NCBI GenBank assembly: GCA_030041985.1
Contig: JASIAM010000293.1
Location: forward strand, 1 to 44,219
Reading direction: 5' to 3'
From: Bryobacteraceae bacterium
Lineage (GTDB): Bacteria > Acidobacteriota > Terriglobia > Bryobacterales > Bryobacteraceae
DNA: 44,219 nt
The notes under the pieces are model-generated. The model was not told the origin of the DNA and made no database searches. It was given only the letters and a program-made list of their open reading frames with translations. Both the position numbers and the translations under genes were made by a program. Positions 43,555-44,219 of the stretch are shown here, one piece after another (the first letter of the stretch is position 1; every line of letters begins with the position of its first letter).

Positions 43555-44219
43555 ATGCAAAGCTTACGTCTTCTTCGTTTCGCCGGTATCTTATATGTTG
43601 CCGGTTTGGCGGCCCAACCGTTACTGCCGACAGGCCCGCGGCAGCTCAATTTTCAGAATTCCCCGCGCTTTCATGAATTGGTCCGCGCCGGCGATTTGTA
43701 TCTCTCGGTGCGCGATGCGCTCGCGCTGGCCATTGAGAACAATCTGGACGTTGAGTTGCAGCGCTACCTGCCGGCGGCCGCCGATGCCGAACTGCTGCGC
43801 GCCAAGGGAGGCGGCACGGTGCGCGGGCTCGATTTTACGTTGGCCGAAGTTCCAACCGGTGTGGGCGGCCCCCTCAGCCCGGTATTGCTCAATCCCGCCG
43901 TTTCAACCGGCGTATCCGGGGGAAGCTCGGTTAGCACCAATGCGCTCGAGCTCGGTGTGCTGGCGGCGCCCCAGGTGAATCTCGCGGTGGGAGGCACTAT
44001 CCCGCAGTCGGCCGGCACGGCCATTCCGATTTACGACCCCTCGGTCACCGGCGAGCTCAACTGGACTCACGCCACCACGCCGGAACCCAGCATCCTGACC
44101 ACCGGCTTTCCCACACTCGTTACCAATATCTCTACGGCCAATGTCGGAATTCAACAGGGATTCTCTACCGGCGCCCAGGTGGCCCTGAATTACGATAACA
44201 GCCACGAATCGCTAAATTC
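43555..44219 (+). CDS. TolC-family outer-membrane protein, partial (runs off the window)
   Basis: An open frame from ATG 43555 with no stop to 44219, so at least 221 residues. Signal-like start (SLRLLRFAGILYVAGLAAQP), then YLSVRDALALAIENNLDVEL, the TolC-family sequence at the first helix, followed by QRYLPAAADAELLRAKGGGT. After about residue 110 it shows the Gly/Thr/Ser-rich strands of an outer-membrane barrel (FDFTLAEVP-like GLDFTLAEVPTGVG, STANVGIQQGFSTGAQVALN). TolC-family proteins form the outer channel of efflux systems. AGGA abuts the ATG closely. Divergent from the permease at 41040. Confidence 0.7.
   Translation, partial: MQSLRLLRFAGILYVAGLAAQPLLPTGPRQLNFQNSPRFHELVRAGDLYLSVRDALALAIENNLDVELQRYLPAAADAELLRAKGGGTVRGLDFTLAEVPTGVGGPLSPVLLNPAVSTGVSGGSSVSTNALELGVLAAPQVNLAVGGTIPQSAGTAIPIYDPSVTGELNWTHATTPEPSILTTGFPTLVTNISTANVGIQQGFSTGAQVALNYDNSHESLN

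Noticed and set aside
1-44219. CRISPR arrays, tRNA or rRNA genes, riboswitches, T-boxes before leuS or valS
   Set aside because: No regularly spaced repeats, cloverleaf or known leader structures were seen by reading both strands. Short or odd RNAs could be missed.

Overview
The window reads as a chromosomal segment of an acidobacterium, most likely a Solibacter/Bryobacter relative. This is inferred from gene families rather than from a marker gene. It carries two large MacB/FtsX-type permeases of the acidobacterial orphan permease kind, an Oar-like TonB-dependent receptor with an N-terminal carboxypeptidase-regulatory domain, a VWFA-related acidobacterial-domain protein, remnants of a sigma factor/kinase-TPR module, a winged-helix/TPR regulator, and many small exported proteins of acidobacterial type. 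No rRNA, tRNA, CRISPR array, integrase or complete insertion sequence is visible.

Layout. 1-5.5 kb is a gene graveyard: a sigma-factor 5' end fused to the TPR end of a second gene, an exported protein fused to the back half of a MauG-type peroxidase, a winged-helix/TPR regulator broken by one stop and two frameshifts, and the 3' end of an exported protein. 5.7-11.4 kb is a tight pair: TonB-dependent receptor plus permease. 11.4-11.7 kb is a repeat-rich gap with a 36-bp palindrome and a double-hairpin element that recurs at 35.65 kb. 11.7-14.3 kb is a three-gene operon of exported proteins, two sharing an SH3/LSm-like N-terminal domain. 14.5 kb holds a secreted G1 (eqolisin) peptidase. 15.4-18.4 kb (minus strand) is kbl plus a polytopic glycosyltransferase-39-like protein. 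18.4-19.3 kb is a pair of small membrane proteins. 19.3-24 kb (minus) holds leuS, a VWA protein and endonuclease IV. 24.2-27.7 kb (minus) is an operon of a putative lipoprotein, two tandem paralogous exported proteins and a HAD hydrolase. 27.7-30.1 kb is a divergent pair: an extradiol ring-cleavage dioxygenase and an MFS carrier. 30.1-33.4 kb has a duplicated promoter/start region around a PEP-CTERM protein and an IS1380-like transposase remnant, followed by an exported protein and an exported proteasome-fold protein. 33.4-41 kb (minus) is housekeeping: cytochrome c'-like protein, MprF-C-like protein, valS, nadC, then birA, coaX and a coiled-coil protein. 41-43.5 kb is a second permease, divergent from a TolC-family gene that runs off the end.

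How the parts may work together. The receptor/permease pair and the permease/TolC-like divergent pair look like envelope transport. The dioxygenase and MFS carrier suggest uptake and cleavage of an aromatic compound. valS-nadC and birA-coaX group tRNA charging with NAD, biotin and CoA metabolism. The most unusual items are the exported proteasome-like protein, whose predicted signal-peptidase cut leaves Ser at the catalytic position 1; the double-hairpin intergenic element, whose two copies differ by changes that keep the stem paired; and the run of deletion-fused genes at the left end.
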